Assembly (NCBI GenBank): GCA_964605145.1
Contig: CAZSBG010000007.1
Location: 1-64,000, forward strand
Origin: CAZSBG01 sp964605145
GTDB lineage: Bacteria; Zhuqueibacterota; Zhuqueibacteria; Thermofontimicrobiales; Thermofontimicrobiaceae
Length of the DNA stretch: 64,000 nucleotides
Direction: 5' to 3'
The notes under the pieces are model-generated. The model saw only the letters and a list, made by a program, of their open reading frames with translations, made no database searches and was not told the DNA's origin. Below, one piece after another: positions 8,770 through 18,059 of the stretch; positions within the stretch are counted from its first letter, which is position 1, and the number at the start of each line of letters is the position of its first letter. A program made the translations under genes and the position numbers.

Positions 8770-9784
8770 CAATAGTGTCCCTTTTTTCGAAAAGCCATTC
8801 TTCTGGAATACGTGCAACTTTATCTTTAGGAGATGGTTTATGTATCGGTTTATTAATTGGTCTTATTTTCAATGTACCATCGAGTAATTTTTCAATTCTT
8901 TCTTTTGCAATTTTTACGTATTTTTCTTCTTTTTCTATTCCAAGAACATTCCTGTTATTTTTTATTGAAGCAATCAATGCTGAACCCACACCAGCGTAAG
9001 GATCTAAAACCCAACTATTTTCATTAGTTAAAGCTAACACGCATCTTTCGACAAGTTCGATGGGATATTGACAGGGGTGCTCTGTTTTCTCAGGATGGTT
9101 TGATTTGACATTGGGAATGTTCCATAATTCACGTTCCCAATCTTTTATTATAATTTCCCAAATATCTGAGGGATTTTTACCATTTGGATTACCAGATAAT
9201 TGCCCACGTTTTGGACCTTTAAAATGCCTCTTGCCTGGATATTTCGAAGGAATACGCACATCATCCAAATTGAAGATATAATCATCTTCCTTTGTAAACC
9301 ATAGAATAGTTTCGTATCGCCCTGAAAATCTTTTGGAAGCATGCAATCCATGCCCAAAATGCCAGATGATACGATTTCTAAGTTTCAATTCATATTTTTT
9401 GAATATTTGATAATAATAGATATCTAGGGGAAATATTTCTCCGTTTTTTACGTAGTTACCTATTTGCCAGCAAATACTTCCACGCGAAGAGAGAACCCTA
9501 ATTAATTGACTTATAACCTCTTCCTGCTGTTCTAAATATTTCTCTATAGACAGTTTAGTTTCGTATTCTTTTCCGACATTGTAAGGTGGGGAAGTGATAA
9601 TTAAATCAAATCTATTGTTTTCAAATTTATTTAAATTTTCTAAAGCATCCCCTAATATTATATCATACTTAGAATTATATGAATATTCTACAAAATTTAA
9701 AAGTGATTCACTCATTGCACTCATTTTTTTTAATTTCACTAGTTCTATTGTAAATCTTATGTTATCTATAGAATGAAAAACCAC
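8756..9784 (-). CDS. DNA amino-methyltransferase of a type II R-M system (beta-class order)
   Basis: This is the modification partner of the downstream BstYI-like nuclease. Motif IV TSPPYNVGKEYE (about residues 64-75) comes first and the AdoMet-binding motif I DPYAGVGSAL (261-270) comes late, which is the beta-class order. Between them, WFTKEDDYIF and HPCQYPIELVER are also typical. It methylates an exocyclic amino group (N6-adenine or N4-cytosine), and sequence alone does not settle which. The GTG at 9784 directly abuts the stop codon of the PorV/PorQ-like gene. ATGs at 9724 and 9715 are alternative starts and the second may be the real one. Low G+C and flanking direct repeats point to horizontal acquisition. 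Confidence 0.88.
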   Translation of the reverse strand: MVFHSIDNIRFTIELVKLKKMSAMSESLLNFVEYSYNSKYDIILGDALENLNKFENNRFDLIITSPPYNVGKEYETKLSIEKYLEQQEEVISQLIRVLSSRGSICWQIGNYVKNGEIFPLDIYYYQIFKKYELKLRNRIIWHFGHGLHASKRFSGRYETILWFTKEDDYIFNLDDVRIPSKYPGKRHFKGPKRGQLSGNPNGKNPSDIWEIIIKDWERELWNIPNVKSNHPEKTEHPCQYPIELVERCVLALTNENSWVLDPYAGVGSALIASIKNNRNVLGIEKEEKYVKIAKERIEKLLDGTLKIRPINKPIHKPSPKDKVARIPEEWLFEKRDTIDENS

Positions 9785-10777
9785 TCAATAACTCATCACC
9801 ACCGAAAACCGCGACACGGTTCCCAGCCGTCCGAAATCGGAATAGGAAAAATCGACGAGGCAGTCGAGGATTTTCAGCGGGATTTTGCATCCGGCGCCCA
9901 GGCTGAACGTCTCTTCGTCCACATTGACCTTGTAGCCGCCGCGCAGGAAAAAGTATTCGCGCCAGCCATATTCCATGCCCATGTTCACGTTTTCGGCGTT
10001 GTCGTTGGGGTGGTTCAGTTGAACGGATGAGGTGACGCGATGCTGTTCATTCTGGTAGACTTCTGTGGCAAATCCCACCTTGAATATTGTTGGCGGAGAG
10101 AATTCCTGAAATTCCCCGATTTCCCGGCCATCCCGATTGACGAAACTGCCGCCCGGTTTCACCTGGTTGCCGAAATTGGATACGCACACCGCAAACCGGC
10201 TCGTTCCAAAGCCGGTCCAGTAAAATGTGCCAATGTCCACCATGAATCCGGACATTTTGAATTCAGCCAGCGTTTCTTCAAAATATTTCACTGTCATGCC
10301 AAAGCTGAAGCGGTCCGTCATCTTTCGGCCAAAGGTTAAGCCAATAGCCACATCACCGAAGCTAAAATAATTGCCGGTGCCGAACGGCTGGTATTCCGTG
10401 GTTTCCATCATATCGTCCGTATAGAGCGCCGTAGCGCTGACACCGATGGAATTTGTGCCGTCGATGTGATGCACGTATCCCACAAAATCGTGCTTGATGT
10501 CCACCAGCCAGTTAATGTGCGAAAATAACAACTGGTTTGAGCTGAACTCGACAATACCTGCCGGATTCCAGTACAGGGCGGACGCATCGTTGGCCACTGC
10601 CACAAACGTGCCTCCCATGCCAAGGGCTCGCGCCCCCACACCAATTTTGAAAAATTGAACCGCTGCAGTGCCGCTACGCTGCCCCCCCAGATTGGGAATG
10701 AGCTGAGCCCGAATCTGCGTTGTCAGCGTAAACATCGAGAGAATTATCAGGACGGAAATAAAAGTTTTGTTTTTCAT
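9785..10777 (-). CDS. PorV/PorQ-family outer-membrane beta-barrel protein
   Basis: The 330-residue protein has a signal peptide (LIILSMFTLTTQIRAQ) and then the family N terminus: GTAAVQFFKIGVGARALGMGG, with NDASALYWNPAGI. This is typical of the FadL-like PorV/PorQ/UPF0164 group, some members of which shuttle or anchor type IX secretion substrates. Alternating barrel strands continue to the C-terminal RFSVVMSY. It is the third gene of a probable operon: lipoprotein (13936-15330), TonB receptor (10991-13846), then this gene after 213 bp. Its 3' end is duplicated on the other side of the R-M genes. Confidence 0.85.
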   Translation of the reverse strand: MKNKTFISVLIILSMFTLTTQIRAQLIPNLGGQRSGTAAVQFFKIGVGARALGMGGTFVAVANDASALYWNPAGIVEFSSNQLLFSHINWLVDIKHDFVGYVHHIDGTNSIGVSATALYTDDMMETTEYQPFGTGNYFSFGDVAIGLTFGRKMTDRFSFGMTVKYFEETLAEFKMSGFMVDIGTFYWTGFGTSRFAVCVSNFGNQVKPGGSFVNRDGREIGEFQEFSPPTIFKVGFATEVYQNEQHRVTSSVQLNHPNDNAENVNMGMEYGWREYFFLRGGYKVNVDEETFSLGAGCKIPLKILDCLVDFSYSDFGRLGTVSRFSVVMSY

Positions 10778-10872
10778 AATATTTTGCTTTTAATTTTAAT
10801 AACCAAATTTTAAACAACAAAATTAAGTATTCGTGACTATTGCTGAATTGCCAAAGAAGATATTAGATATTC

Positions 10873-10919
10873 GATATTGGATATTCGAATCGAATATCGA
10901 ACATCGACTATCCAATATC
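10873..10919. repeat. AT-rich inverted repeat between TonB receptor and PorV-like gene
   Basis: GATATTGGATA at 10873-10883 pairs with TATCCAATATC at 10909-10919, around an ATTCGAATCGAATATCGA core that is itself self-complementary. There is no T tract, so it is more likely a repeat element or an RNA-processing/stability hairpin than a terminator. Confidence 0.5.
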
Positions 10920-10990
10920 ATTACCAAAATCCACAAAAAAACGTGAACAAGAGAACTTAACAAATTCATAATTCTTTCAGGCACCATCCC

Positions 10991-13846
10991 CTAAAACCGA
11001 ACCTTGAAACCGAGTTTAATATTTCTCGGATTCAGGTACCGCGCCGGGTTGTACGGATACGGATCCAGCGGCGCCTGTACATCCGGGTAGAGCGGATCGT
11101 TCCAGCCATTGGGCGTAGCATCGCCGTATTCATACGCCCGTCCTGTCACAGGATTGATAATATTGGAATTCTTACGGTTAAATAAATTCAGCACCTCGAC
11201 GGAAAACGTCAAATTCAGACCGGCGATTTTAAAATATTTTTCGAAATTCAGATCTGTCCACATCCAGTAATCAGCGATTTCGCTGTACGGATTATCAATG
11301 TCCGATCTGTATTCCGGCCGCAGGGCATTGCCGGATTCAATGTAATTCCCGGTGAAATAATATGGCGTATATCGCTTTCCTGATTGCAGCGTCACTCTGA
11401 AATTGATATTCCAGTGATCCGGCAATTTCCAGCCAAAAATATTTGGAGCGTTATCTTTTGGAATGAAAAAGTTGAGACTGGCCGTGCCCTGGACAGGCCG
11501 ATCCCATATCAGGAAATTTTCGGTGATGGGCTTTTCATCCAGACCGCCCTGGGCAACGAGCAGCGCATCGTCCGGGTTCGAACTTTTCCCGGTGGCAATG
11601 GAATACGAAAAACTGAACGACCCTGTGAAATAGCGACCGGCTCGTTTTTTATACTCCACTTCAACGCCGCGCGAACGGGAGTAATCGAGATTCATATAGG
11701 TGATAAACGACCGTCCGGCCAGTCGCCCGGTGCCGCGGAACGAAACCGTGGTCACATAATCAAAAATATCGCGATAGTACGTGGTGATGGTGAAAACATC
11801 GTTCTCGGTAAATTTGTGTTTCAATCCCAATTCGTACGCGACCGTGGTTTCCGGATTCAGATTTGGATTGCCAAATTTCTGGAATGTGGATTTTGAACTG
11901 TACTTGCCGAGCTTGGCATAGACGAACTGCGGGCGCGGCATTTTGGAAAAATGACCGTAGGAGAAAAACAGCATCTGGTTATCGGTGATGGGATGCGATA
12001 CCCCGATTCGCGGACTGAGCCGGCCTTTCCAGCGATGACCGAACAAGCTGTACGTATTATCCTTGTACGCCTGTCGGTTGGCTTCGGAAATAGTGATGAT
12101 TTCAGGGTCGTCCACAGCATTGTCAACGTATTCACCGGGGAACCAGTAATCGAAGCGCAGTCCCAGATTGGCGATCAGGCCCCGAAAAGTAATATTATCT
12201 TGAATATACGCCGCCCCGAAATTCGGATAGACCTTGTAAATATCATTGTTCAGTCCCAATTCTCCAAACCACGGCCGGTAAATGTCGATCAACTGCATTT
12301 CTCGATAGTTCATTTCAATGCCGGCTTTCATTTTGTGGCGGTCGCTGCGGTGACTGGAGATGTCAAATTTGAGTGTGTAATCTTCCACGTAATGATCGTG
12401 CCATGTGTGAGAATTACCGTAGTCCCAGAATCCATCCCCGGGAATGACGTAAATCGATGCGCTATCCTCCGAGAAATAATACTGAATGGGCTGAGTCACG
12501 ATATCTTTCGGTTCCTGGTATTCGCTCCAGGGCCGGCCTTTGTGATCGCTTCGCAGATTGGCGAAATATCTTGAGAGCTTCACCTCGTAGAACGTTTTAT
12601 TGCTGATGGTCTGAGTCCAGTGCAAGCTGAACTGATTATTCAAGTGGGTGAAGGTATTGAAATTGTCGAGATTTTTTTCGTATTCGTAAGGATAACCCGG
12701 GCCCGGAGGCACGTACTCCAGATTGGTTTGCAGAGATTGCGTATTCTGATTGATGGACACCGACTGGTTGAATGAAAAGATGAGCTTGCGCGACGGATCG
12801 ATTTTCCAGGTAAATTTTGTCATGCCGGACCAGTTGTTCATTTGCCGCGGCGCAAATTTTTCGCCGTGAAATGTGGACGAATAGAGCTGGTCAGCCGATA
12901 TTTTCGTGAAATCATCGCTGATGAACATGTAACCATTGACAAAGAAATAGAGCGCGCCCGGCAGTTTCACGCCAAGGGCCGGCAGCAAGAGCTGCGTCAC
13001 CGGTTCCGGGCCGTACATGCTCATTTCCAGAATATCGGTATTGAAACTATAGGGGCTGTTCCTGCTCAATCCACCGATAACAGGCGTATCCTTGTCGTAT
13101 AGACCAAGGTTGTCCCGCTTGTAGCTGATGGAGGCATGAAAATCCTCGCTGCCCTCTTTGGTTTTCACATCCACGATGCCGGACATGGCCTGACCGTATT
13201 CTGCGTTGAACCCGCCAGTGATGATTTCCACCTCTTCAATGACGTCCGTGCTCAATCGCAGACCGAAGCCTGTGCCGGACAGCGGGTCCTGCACGGAGAT
13301 GCCATCCAATAAAAATGCGTTTTCGTATGTTCGGCCGCCGCGGATATGAATTTCATCATCGGTTTTTACCACACCCACCTGGGACGCGACAATGTCTTTT
13401 ACATTTTTCAGTGTGGTCTTCTCAATTTCAGTGCTTGTCAGCGTGCGCCGGCTGGACGTTTCATCGATATTAAAAAGCGGCTTCTCCCCAATGACCATCA
13501 CCTCCTGGCCCAGCGCAAGCACGGTTGAGGAGAGTTCAACTTCAACCTCAGTGACTTCCCCGGTAGTTACCTTCACCCCGGTTTTCTGAACCATGGTGTA
13601 ACCGATCATGGAGAATTGCAATGTGAAATCACCGGGACTCACATTCTGAATTATGAAATTTCCCTCCATATCGGATGCAGCGCCCAGGTATGTTCCTTTC
13701 ACAATGACATTGACAGCAGGCAATCCTTCCTTTGTCTCTGCATCCAGCACTCGTCCTTTAATGGTGCCTTTGGTCTGGGCAAAACCTGAGGAAATTAAAC
13801 ACAATGTAAATAAAAGATAACCAATTTTGTACATAATACGTTTCAT
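10991..13846 (-). CDS. TonB-dependent outer-membrane receptor with carboxypeptidase-regulatory-like domain
   Basis: The 951-residue protein has a signal peptide ending ISSGFAQ, an Ig-like carboxypeptidase-regulatory-like domain (about 26-110: GTIKGRVLDAETKEGLPAVNV), a plug domain (about 130-240: RRTLTSTEIEKTTLKNVKDI, IHIRGGRTYENAFLLDG) and a 22-strand-type barrel. The C terminus ends in Phe (LGFKVRF), as outer-membrane proteins do. The substrate is unknown. It sits 89 bp downstream of the Ig/Fn3-like lipoprotein and 213 bp upstream of the PorV-like gene. This grouping recurs in Calditrichota/Ignavibacteria-type genomes and suggests a surface assembly rather than simple siderophore uptake. Confidence 0.9.
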   Translation of the reverse strand: MKRIMYKIGYLLFTLCLISSGFAQTKGTIKGRVLDAETKEGLPAVNVIVKGTYLGAASDMEGNFIIQNVSPGDFTLQFSMIGYTMVQKTGVKVTTGEVTEVEVELSSTVLALGQEVMVIGEKPLFNIDETSSRRTLTSTEIEKTTLKNVKDIVASQVGVVKTDDEIHIRGGRTYENAFLLDGISVQDPLSGTGFGLRLSTDVIEEVEIITGGFNAEYGQAMSGIVDVKTKEGSEDFHASISYKRDNLGLYDKDTPVIGGLSRNSPYSFNTDILEMSMYGPEPVTQLLLPALGVKLPGALYFFVNGYMFISDDFTKISADQLYSSTFHGEKFAPRQMNNWSGMTKFTWKIDPSRKLIFSFNQSVSINQNTQSLQTNLEYVPPGPGYPYEYEKNLDNFNTFTHLNNQFSLHWTQTISNKTFYEVKLSRYFANLRSDHKGRPWSEYQEPKDIVTQPIQYYFSEDSASIYVIPGDGFWDYGNSHTWHDHYVEDYTLKFDISSHRSDRHKMKAGIEMNYREMQLIDIYRPWFGELGLNNDIYKVYPNFGAAYIQDNITFRGLIANLGLRFDYWFPGEYVDNAVDDPEIITISEANRQAYKDNTYSLFGHRWKGRLSPRIGVSHPITDNQMLFFSYGHFSKMPRPQFVYAKLGKYSSKSTFQKFGNPNLNPETTVAYELGLKHKFTENDVFTITTYYRDIFDYVTTVSFRGTGRLAGRSFITYMNLDYSRSRGVEVEYKKRAGRYFTGSFSFSYSIATGKSSNPDDALLVAQGGLDEKPITENFLIWDRPVQGTASLNFFIPKDNAPNIFGWKLPDHWNINFRVTLQSGKRYTPYYFTGNYIESGNALRPEYRSDIDNPYSEIADYWMWTDLNFEKYFKIAGLNLTFSVEVLNLFNRKNSNIINPVTGRAYEYGDATPNGWNDPLYPDVQAPLDPYPYNPARYLNPRNIKLGFKVRF

Positions 13847-13935
13847 GTTTTTAACCTAAAATTTAAAGTTAGGCTAACATTCATTGATTTTATTTGAAAA
13901 ATACGACTCAATATTTTCAGTCGTTCACCTTGATT

Positions 13936-15330
13936 TTAAGGCGCGCCAAATTCTTCATTTAAAATGATGGAAAGAAATTTCTTCCCATTTTGCGATGCAT
14001 TCAACTGGTGAAACGGAATGCCGAAAAAGATGAAAGTATTTTCAGCATTAGCCACTGCCAAAACCGGCTGACCTGAGTAGAGCCCCGGATTTTCTTCCAG
14101 TCGGAAAAGCACCTGGGCGCTGATTTTGGGCACCAGTTCCTTGACAAAGGGAATCCATGCGCTGGCTTTCAATTTTGGATACGCCGGTTTACTTGCATCC
14201 GGCTCCAGGCTAACACCGGGCAACACGTCGATGGATGTTGTTCCCAGGCTATCCACCGGTGAAAACTCAAGTGGATCGCCCTGTTCTGAAAAGAATTCCC
14301 TGAACTGGGTGGAAAAGAAAATCTTTTTGTCAACTCCCTTAAGGAATCGGGGGATGGCAATTTGCGCTTCCTCGAAATGCGGGTTGGAGTCCGTGTACCA
14401 CAACACCCTGTCGAACAGAAGCATTGTCTCGGTGAACATATCAATGGAGCTGGTCATGAGATCGTACACGGTATCGCCATTGCGATTCAATTTGATATTC
14501 CAGACAGAATATTCAACGCCAAGACTATCCAGTGTTCTCTGGTAAATATATTGGCTATTATCCAGCGTTTCATAATCATCGATAATGAGATATTGGCCCA
14601 CCGGGCGCCGCACATACCAGAGGCTGGTTTCCTTCCGAGGCATGCGAATAATTTTACTGGTTACCCCGGCAATGTCCACGGCTCTCAGGTAGAAAACATG
14701 CTCCATGTCGCCGAGTTCATCCGGGATCTTCAAGTTAAGAAACGACGTGTCCGCAGAAATGGAACTCCATTCTGCCGTCGTGTCGTCGAGAACGTATTCG
14801 TAACGATCGATGGTATCGTCGCCATCCAGGTCGGTTCCGGTCCAATAAAAAGATGCCACCGTAAAGGTAGTTTCAGGAATTTCAGTGGAAACGATGAACT
14901 CAACTTCCGGGGGCGTGTTGGCAATGGGAAATGACTGAACCGCCGGCGTTGGGTCCACCAGACCGGCATCGTCCACAGCGCAAATGCGGAACGTATAGAC
15001 CGTGTCCAGTTCAGTGAATTTTAGCGAGAATGTATCGCTGTACGCCGATGTCGTATCCCAGACGCCGGTCATTGATGATTCACCAAATTTCTCCGGAGCA
15101 GGAGCGTTATTATCCCAGGTGTAAAGGAACAGCACCACCTTGCCATCCGGGTCGTCGCCCCACCAGTGGAGAATTTGCCGGCTGCTGGTCATGGCTAAAT
15201 CTTCGTCAGGATAAAAAGTGAGATAGGTCGCCGGCGGCTGATTGGGTCTGGGATTATCCGTAATTTTTTCACCGCAGCTCATCACTAAAATGATCAGCAG
15301 TAAAAAAGGAACGATAATTTTTTTCTTCAT
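13936..15330 (-). CDS. lipoprotein with Ig/fibronectin-III-like repeats
   Basis: The 464-residue protein has a lipobox in LLLIILVMSC with Cys19. Two Ig/Fn3-like modules follow, each with the phrase WxGxDxDG: HWWGDDPDGKVVLFLYTWD, and FYWTGTDLDGDDTIDRYEY. After residue 250 comes a domain starting GQYLIIDDYETLDN that resembles a GATase/Rossmann-like fold found in related secreted proteins. It probably faces the periplasm or surface and acts with the TonB receptor encoded 89 bp downstream. Function is unknown. Confidence 0.7.
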   Translation of the reverse strand: MKKKIIVPFLLLIILVMSCGEKITDNPRPNQPPATYLTFYPDEDLAMTSSRQILHWWGDDPDGKVVLFLYTWDNNAPAPEKFGESSMTGVWDTTSAYSDTFSLKFTELDTVYTFRICAVDDAGLVDPTPAVQSFPIANTPPEVEFIVSTEIPETTFTVASFYWTGTDLDGDDTIDRYEYVLDDTTAEWSSISADTSFLNLKIPDELGDMEHVFYLRAVDIAGVTSKIIRMPRKETSLWYVRRPVGQYLIIDDYETLDNSQYIYQRTLDSLGVEYSVWNIKLNRNGDTVYDLMTSSIDMFTETMLLFDRVLWYTDSNPHFEEAQIAIPRFLKGVDKKIFFSTQFREFFSEQGDPLEFSPVDSLGTTSIDVLPGVSLEPDASKPAYPKLKASAWIPFVKELVPKISAQVLFRLEENPGLYSGQPVLAVANAENTFIFFGIPFHQLNASQNGKKFLSIILNEEFGAP

Positions 15331-15401
15331 GTTATCGTTTCAGTTAAGTTTGAGTGTATTTATTTATTCATATTTAGTACTACTTAGTCAGATTACCACT
15401 T

Positions 15402-15569
15402 TTATGTCATTTCCGCTGGACTTTACCCGGGGTACTTCCGTTGGTCGCCTGCACGTTTTTTGTCGTATATCCGCCATCTTTTTGGAGGACAGGAATCTCA
15501 TTCTGAATCACGAGGAGATTCCGCCAAAAGCATGTGACCGAAGGGAATGCCTGTGGTACGGAAATGACA
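15402..15569 (-). repeat. MITE internal-part relative without terminal CCGGACACTTTT
   Basis: TGTCATTTCCG near 15402 and CGGAAATGACA near 15569 are inverted ends. Reading on the minus strand, GTCATTTCCGTACCACAGG and CATTCCCTTCGGTCACATG closely match the interior of the MITE at 41962-42183. The CGCCATCTTTTTGGAGGAC part matches the copy at 55747-56035 and the sequence near 1890. No ORF through this stretch is convincing. The 15331-15827 gap otherwise holds only the hairpin at about 15742. Confidence 0.6.
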
Positions 15570-15741
15570 GCACGAAAAATTCAAGTTTCTTGATAATATT
15601 AATGATTACGGTAAAAACAAATTTCTTTCCGAAGGCCAGGGTGACCTTCGGAAAGAAAGAATCGACATTACAGCATTACCAAACAACTTTCGTGCTTTTG
15701 TGTAAAAAACAAAAAGCAATTATATTCTTAATCAAGTGCAA

Positions 15742-15810
15742 AGTGAAACGTCAGACAAAGAAATCCAATCACCGTTTTTCCGTCTCACGTTTGGCGTTTG
15801 ACGTTTCACG
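15742..15810. repeat. inverted repeat around (G)TGAAACGTCA
   Basis: AGTGAAACGTCA at about 15742-15753 is matched by TGACGTTTCACG at about 15799-15810, with a further ACGTTTGGCGTTTGACGTTT repeat-like run inside. It lies just downstream of the stop of the secreted gene at 15828 and could act as a terminator or be a dispersed element. Confidence 0.45.
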
Positions 15811-15827
15811 TGCGCTTTAGCGCAAAG

Positions 15828-17846
15828 TTATTGCAATAAAATCATCTTCTTCGTTTTAACATAATCTCCTGCTTTGAGGCTGTAGAAATAGAGACCGCTG
15901 GATACTTTCTGGCCGTTGTCATTGAAGCCATCCCACATTGCCATGTGCTGACCGGCGCTTCGGAAATCATTCACCAGTGTTCTGATTTTCTGACCCAACA
16001 CGTTGTACACAGCCAATTCCACCATTTCATTGTTGCCAATGGTGAACTGAATCGTTGTGGTTGGATTGAACGGATTGGGATAGTTTTGATTCAGTGCATA
16101 AGCCCGGACAACCTGTCCATCATTTGCAGACACACTTGCCGGGTAATGGCCGATGACATCATCGAGGCCTCTCGGCTCCAGTTTGTAATTGGAAAATGAA
16201 AACCAGCCAATACCGATCATGGTCTCGATACGATCGTTCAGGGCATAGGTCGAATCATAGTTACCGTTGAAGTCGCCATTTTCATCCACACGATAACCGC
16301 CGGTGCCGTCGTCAATTTCAATTTCGCCATAGTTGTTCGGCGCATCCGGGAACGGATCGCTGACGATGACATCGTCGAATTGAATGAGTGTGCCTTCATA
16401 GCTTTCTGCATCAGGGCTGCCTGTGGTCGCTTCTCCGGTTGTTATTTCCATGGGCATCATGGTGTATCCCGTACCCAGCGAATCAAAAGCACTCACCAGG
16501 TTCATACGTGTCACATTATAATTTTCTTCAACAGTCCCGGTCACCTGAACCATATCGCCGCGATGCGGAGTATGCGCTGCATCATTCACCCAAATTCCGC
16601 TCCATTTAGCTTCTCCATCCTGCAGAATATAATCACCCAAAAAATCTTCCGGCGATGCCGAAACAACTCCGGACACGGTGACTTCATATCCCAGGTACGG
16701 AGAATCGCCACTGGAAAAGGGCGTCCATTGCAAATCGTGTATGGTCAGCCCGGCATCCCGGACCGTGTAAAAATACTGGCTCGACGATGTATCACCGGGC
16801 ATCATGGACCAGTCGCCGTCGTTATCTTCCGCCTTCACAAAATAGTTCACCATGGTTCCATCGGCCTGTTTGGGAATGGTACGGGTAAAAATCGAATCGG
16901 TGCCACTCATATTGCCAAGCTGCCAGGGACCATCGCCTATTTTGAAATGCAACCGAGCGGTTTCAACCGTTCCGTTTGAATCAATAATTTTTGCGGACAC
17001 AACCACATCGTCATTGGACGTGGGAGCTGCCGGATCGCGCAGGACATCCGATATCTGAGGTGGATTCGTTAAAATAGCAATATCGCCCGACGATCTTGGT
17101 CCAATTTCAAATCCTGTACCGTTTGCATTACTTCGGATATGCCCCTTGATGTCAATATTGGTGCCGTTCGGCGGCCACTCGTAAGTGCCTTCATCCAGGC
17201 TGTCGTGCAACCCCAGGGACCATTCATCCACCAGCAACTGGCCGGTTTCATCGGAGATAAGCATTTGATCGCCCGGCATGGCGTTATTCACAATCGTCGC
17301 ATTTTTAACGATCACAAATGTCGACTCAAAGCCCTCACCGGCATCAGGTGCAAGTTCAGCACACCTCACCTCGGTCGGTTCTGGAATTTCGTAACCGAAT
17401 CCCAGTAGTTCCACAGGAACTGGAGGATCGGTCAACAAGGCAGCCTGCGAATGCGAAGCATCGGCGCCATAGGAAAATTCCTCGATCAGGACGGTCAATC
17501 GTACTTTATAACCGGGTTTTAAAGCAGTAACATTTGTGCCCGCTTTCGTGGTATCGTGCTGAATAATTTGGAGGCCATTCCATTCACCGCCCGCCTCATC
17601 GACGAGGATAAATGACCAGCGCGCGCCGGCCCATAAAGAACGCGGTCCTGTGGCCACGATCCCTTCAACAACCACAGTATCGCCGGCAAAAGGTGAATCA
17701 TCCGCTCCCACCGCGAGTTCTTCCGGCGGAACGAATTGAATATCGTAAATTGAGACTGAGTCGTAAGCTGCAATCTGCTGGGCAGGTGCAAAAGCAGTGA
17801 TACTGAAAAGAAAGAACAAACAAAGCAGTAACGAATTTTTTTTCAT
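15828..17846 (-). CDS. secreted protein with OB-fold-like domains and type IX-like C-terminal sorting domain
   Basis: The 672-residue protein has a signal peptide ending AFAPAQ. Two modules look like the OB-fold domains of extracellular nucleases and related proteins (GDTVVVEGIVATGP near 50 and YEVTVSGVVSASP near 385). An Ig-like segment (NPPQISDVLRDPAAPTSNDD) lies between them. The last ~80 residues are a FlgD-like sorting/anchoring domain: NQNYPNPFNPTTTIQFTI, VYNVLGQKIRTLVN, GLYFYSLKAGD, KKMILLQ. Export by a type IX-like route is inferred from that domain. No nuclease active site was identified. Confidence 0.75.
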   Translation of the reverse strand: MKKNSLLLCLFFLFSITAFAPAQQIAAYDSVSIYDIQFVPPEELAVGADDSPFAGDTVVVEGIVATGPRSLWAGARWSFILVDEAGGEWNGLQIIQHDTTKAGTNVTALKPGYKVRLTVLIEEFSYGADASHSQAALLTDPPVPVELLGFGYEIPEPTEVRCAELAPDAGEGFESTFVIVKNATIVNNAMPGDQMLISDETGQLLVDEWSLGLHDSLDEGTYEWPPNGTNIDIKGHIRSNANGTGFEIGPRSSGDIAILTNPPQISDVLRDPAAPTSNDDVVVSAKIIDSNGTVETARLHFKIGDGPWQLGNMSGTDSIFTRTIPKQADGTMVNYFVKAEDNDGDWSMMPGDTSSSQYFYTVRDAGLTIHDLQWTPFSSGDSPYLGYEVTVSGVVSASPEDFLGDYILQDGEAKWSGIWVNDAAHTPHRGDMVQVTGTVEENYNVTRMNLVSAFDSLGTGYTMMPMEITTGEATTGSPDAESYEGTLIQFDDVIVSDPFPDAPNNYGEIEIDDGTGGYRVDENGDFNGNYDSTYALNDRIETMIGIGWFSFSNYKLEPRGLDDVIGHYPASVSANDGQVVRAYALNQNYPNPFNPTTTIQFTIGNNEMVELAVYNVLGQKIRTLVNDFRSAGQHMAMWDGFNDNGQKVSSGLYFYSLKAGDYVKTKKMILLQ

Positions 17847-17989
17847 TGAGTCCTCCAGGTTTATGTTTAGAGTGAGTTCATCATTATTTTTTTATATAAT
17901 AGTCACTCAGCCTCCCGATGCGGATTTTCAGCTCAGAGCGACTGAATTAATAACTTCAGATTCGAATTTAATAATATTCGAAAATTATG

Positions 17990-18037
17990 TCATCCCGAGC
18001 TGTAAGTCCGCCTATGGAGGACGGAGTCGAGGGATGA
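17990..18037. repeat. hairpin element TCATCCCGA...TCGAGGGATGA
   Basis: TCATCCC (17990-17996) pairs with GGGATGA (18031-18037), enclosing GTCCGCC and GGAGGACGGA, which can also pair. It lies 22 bp after the stop of the gene at 18060 (minus strand). Lacking a T run, it is more like a dispersed palindromic repeat than a classical terminator. Confidence 0.45.
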
Positions 18038-18059
18038 TCATTTTAGCACGAACAAAAAA

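Noticed and set aside
15242..15820. 192-codon plus-strand ORF
   Set aside because: It runs antisense through the start of a good lipoprotein gene and then across the repeat-derived stretch. No ribosome-binding site or domain pattern.
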